This document shows positions 20,311 through 20,659 of a DNA stretch of 20,659 bases, one piece after another. Source of the stretch: a virus; the IMG/VR virus record IMGVR_UViG_3300044624_001919, positions 1-20,659 of that record; one strand, given 5' to 3'. Every line of letters begins with the position of its first letter. The stretch's first letter is position 1. The notes beneath the pieces were generated by a model. It saw only the letters and a program-made list of their open reading frames with translations. It was not told where the DNA came from and did not search any database. The translations under genes were made by a program, and so were the position numbers.

Positions 20311-20659
20311 TTACCAGGCCTTGTTGTAGTCTAGAATTTCGCAGTTTCTGCTGATGTCCTTGACAAAATACACACAGTCAGGTTTGTGTGTATCATCCAA
20401 CGGCACACTCAGCATTTGTCCATTTTTCAGCTTGGGTGCATACCAAGCCACGTCGTGATATACATCTACAATTTCAATGTCGGGAAAACTGGGACGAAAA
20501 CTGGTTAGCGGATTGAATTGAAATGCTTTAAATCCGCGATCATTGATACTGGTCAATGACAACACTTCTAGGTCACCGCCGTCGGGTTCGCCAATAAGGA
20601 TACGCCAATCCATGGGCATTTTGATTGTGTGGTCTCCGATTTGCAACACCAATGCCGGA
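20311..20659 (-). CDS. Conserved phage hypothetical protein (5' end beyond the right edge)
   Basis: The frame is open from the right edge to a TAA at 20311-20313. The visible product includes TIKMPMDWRILIGEPDGGDLE, FKAFQFNPLTSFRPSFPDIE, WYAPKLKNGQMLSVPL and YFVKDISRNCEILD. The W-R-LIGE, FNPL and PKLKNGQ-L-VPL blocks recall a conserved uncharacterised protein of marine T4-like phages that may regulate or bind DNA, but I know no tested function. A TTG at 20650-20652 could be a start, yet codons upstream stay open (Pro-Ala before it), so the true start is probably outside the window. It is tightly linked to the small coiled-coil gene. Confidence 0.75.
   Translation of the reverse strand, partial: PALVLQIGDHTIKMPMDWRILIGEPDGGDLEVLSLTSINDRGFKAFQFNPLTSFRPSFPDIEIVDVYHDVAWYAPKLKNGQMLSVPLDDTHKPDCVYFVKDISRNCEILDYNKAW

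Noticed and set aside
1-20659. tRNA genes, integrase, attachment sites, insertion sequences
   Set aside because: No cloverleaf with a T-loop, no transposase or recombinase motif, and no terminal inverted repeats were seen by eye; intergenic gaps are all under about 80 nt.

Overview
This window looks like part of a T4-like myovirus genome (tailed dsDNA phage, Caudoviricetes), probably from an uncultured aquatic phage of a proteobacterium. Three things point there: T4-type replication proteins (a gp41-like DnaB-family helicase, a gp61-like primase and a probable gp62-like clamp-loader subunit); T4-type late promoters (TATAAATA and close variants); and dense packing, with nearly every gene on the minus strand and many start/stop overlaps (ATGA, TAATG, TGATG). 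The near-canonical proteobacterial IscU and IscA, and a secreted PXPV-repeat protein, suggest a Gram-negative proteobacterial host. No tRNA, IS element, CRISPR array or integrase was seen.

Layout from the left, noting that transcription runs right to left. Positions 1-2360 hold accessory genes: a partial unknown gene, iscA, iscU, a PGDYG-like repeat protein, a Nudix hydrolase and a secreted Gly/Tyr/Pro-rich protein with its own sigma70-type promoter. Positions 2384-10979 are mainly the virion or late region: an alpha/beta hydrolase, conserved structural-type proteins, a small tail-anchored membrane protein, a 2OG-Fe(II) oxygenase, a 155-aa protein isolated between a perfect late promoter and a terminator, a 633-aa protein that appears to combine a Pol-beta-type nucleotidyltransferase with a ligase-like domain, and a 567-aa Ala/Gly-rich protein. 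Positions 11023-15676 carry helicase and primase, separated by an AT-rich cargo of radical SAM, SGNH hydrolase and P-loop/sulfotransferase-like genes. Positions 15705-20659 carry a BppU-like virion protein, the only plus-strand gene, a miniature DNA polymerase III alpha-like protein coupled to a zinc-finger protein, the clamp-loader-like gene, a glycosyltransferase-like gene and small unknowns.

Regulatory sites broadly follow function. Sigma70-like promoters precede the helicase, primase, zinc-finger/mini-polymerase and secreted-protein genes; T4-late-type boxes mostly precede virion-type genes. Several start codons lie only 5-8 nt from a promoter box, so some transcripts may be leaderless.

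The strongest candidates for new biology are: matching capsid-targeting-like leaders on the Nudix and PGDYG proteins, which would make them packaged virion proteins; the 196-aa PolIII-alpha-like core; the nucleotidyltransferase/ligase-like fusion; and possible leaderless phage transcripts. Function calls come from motif reading and memory of families; no search was run.
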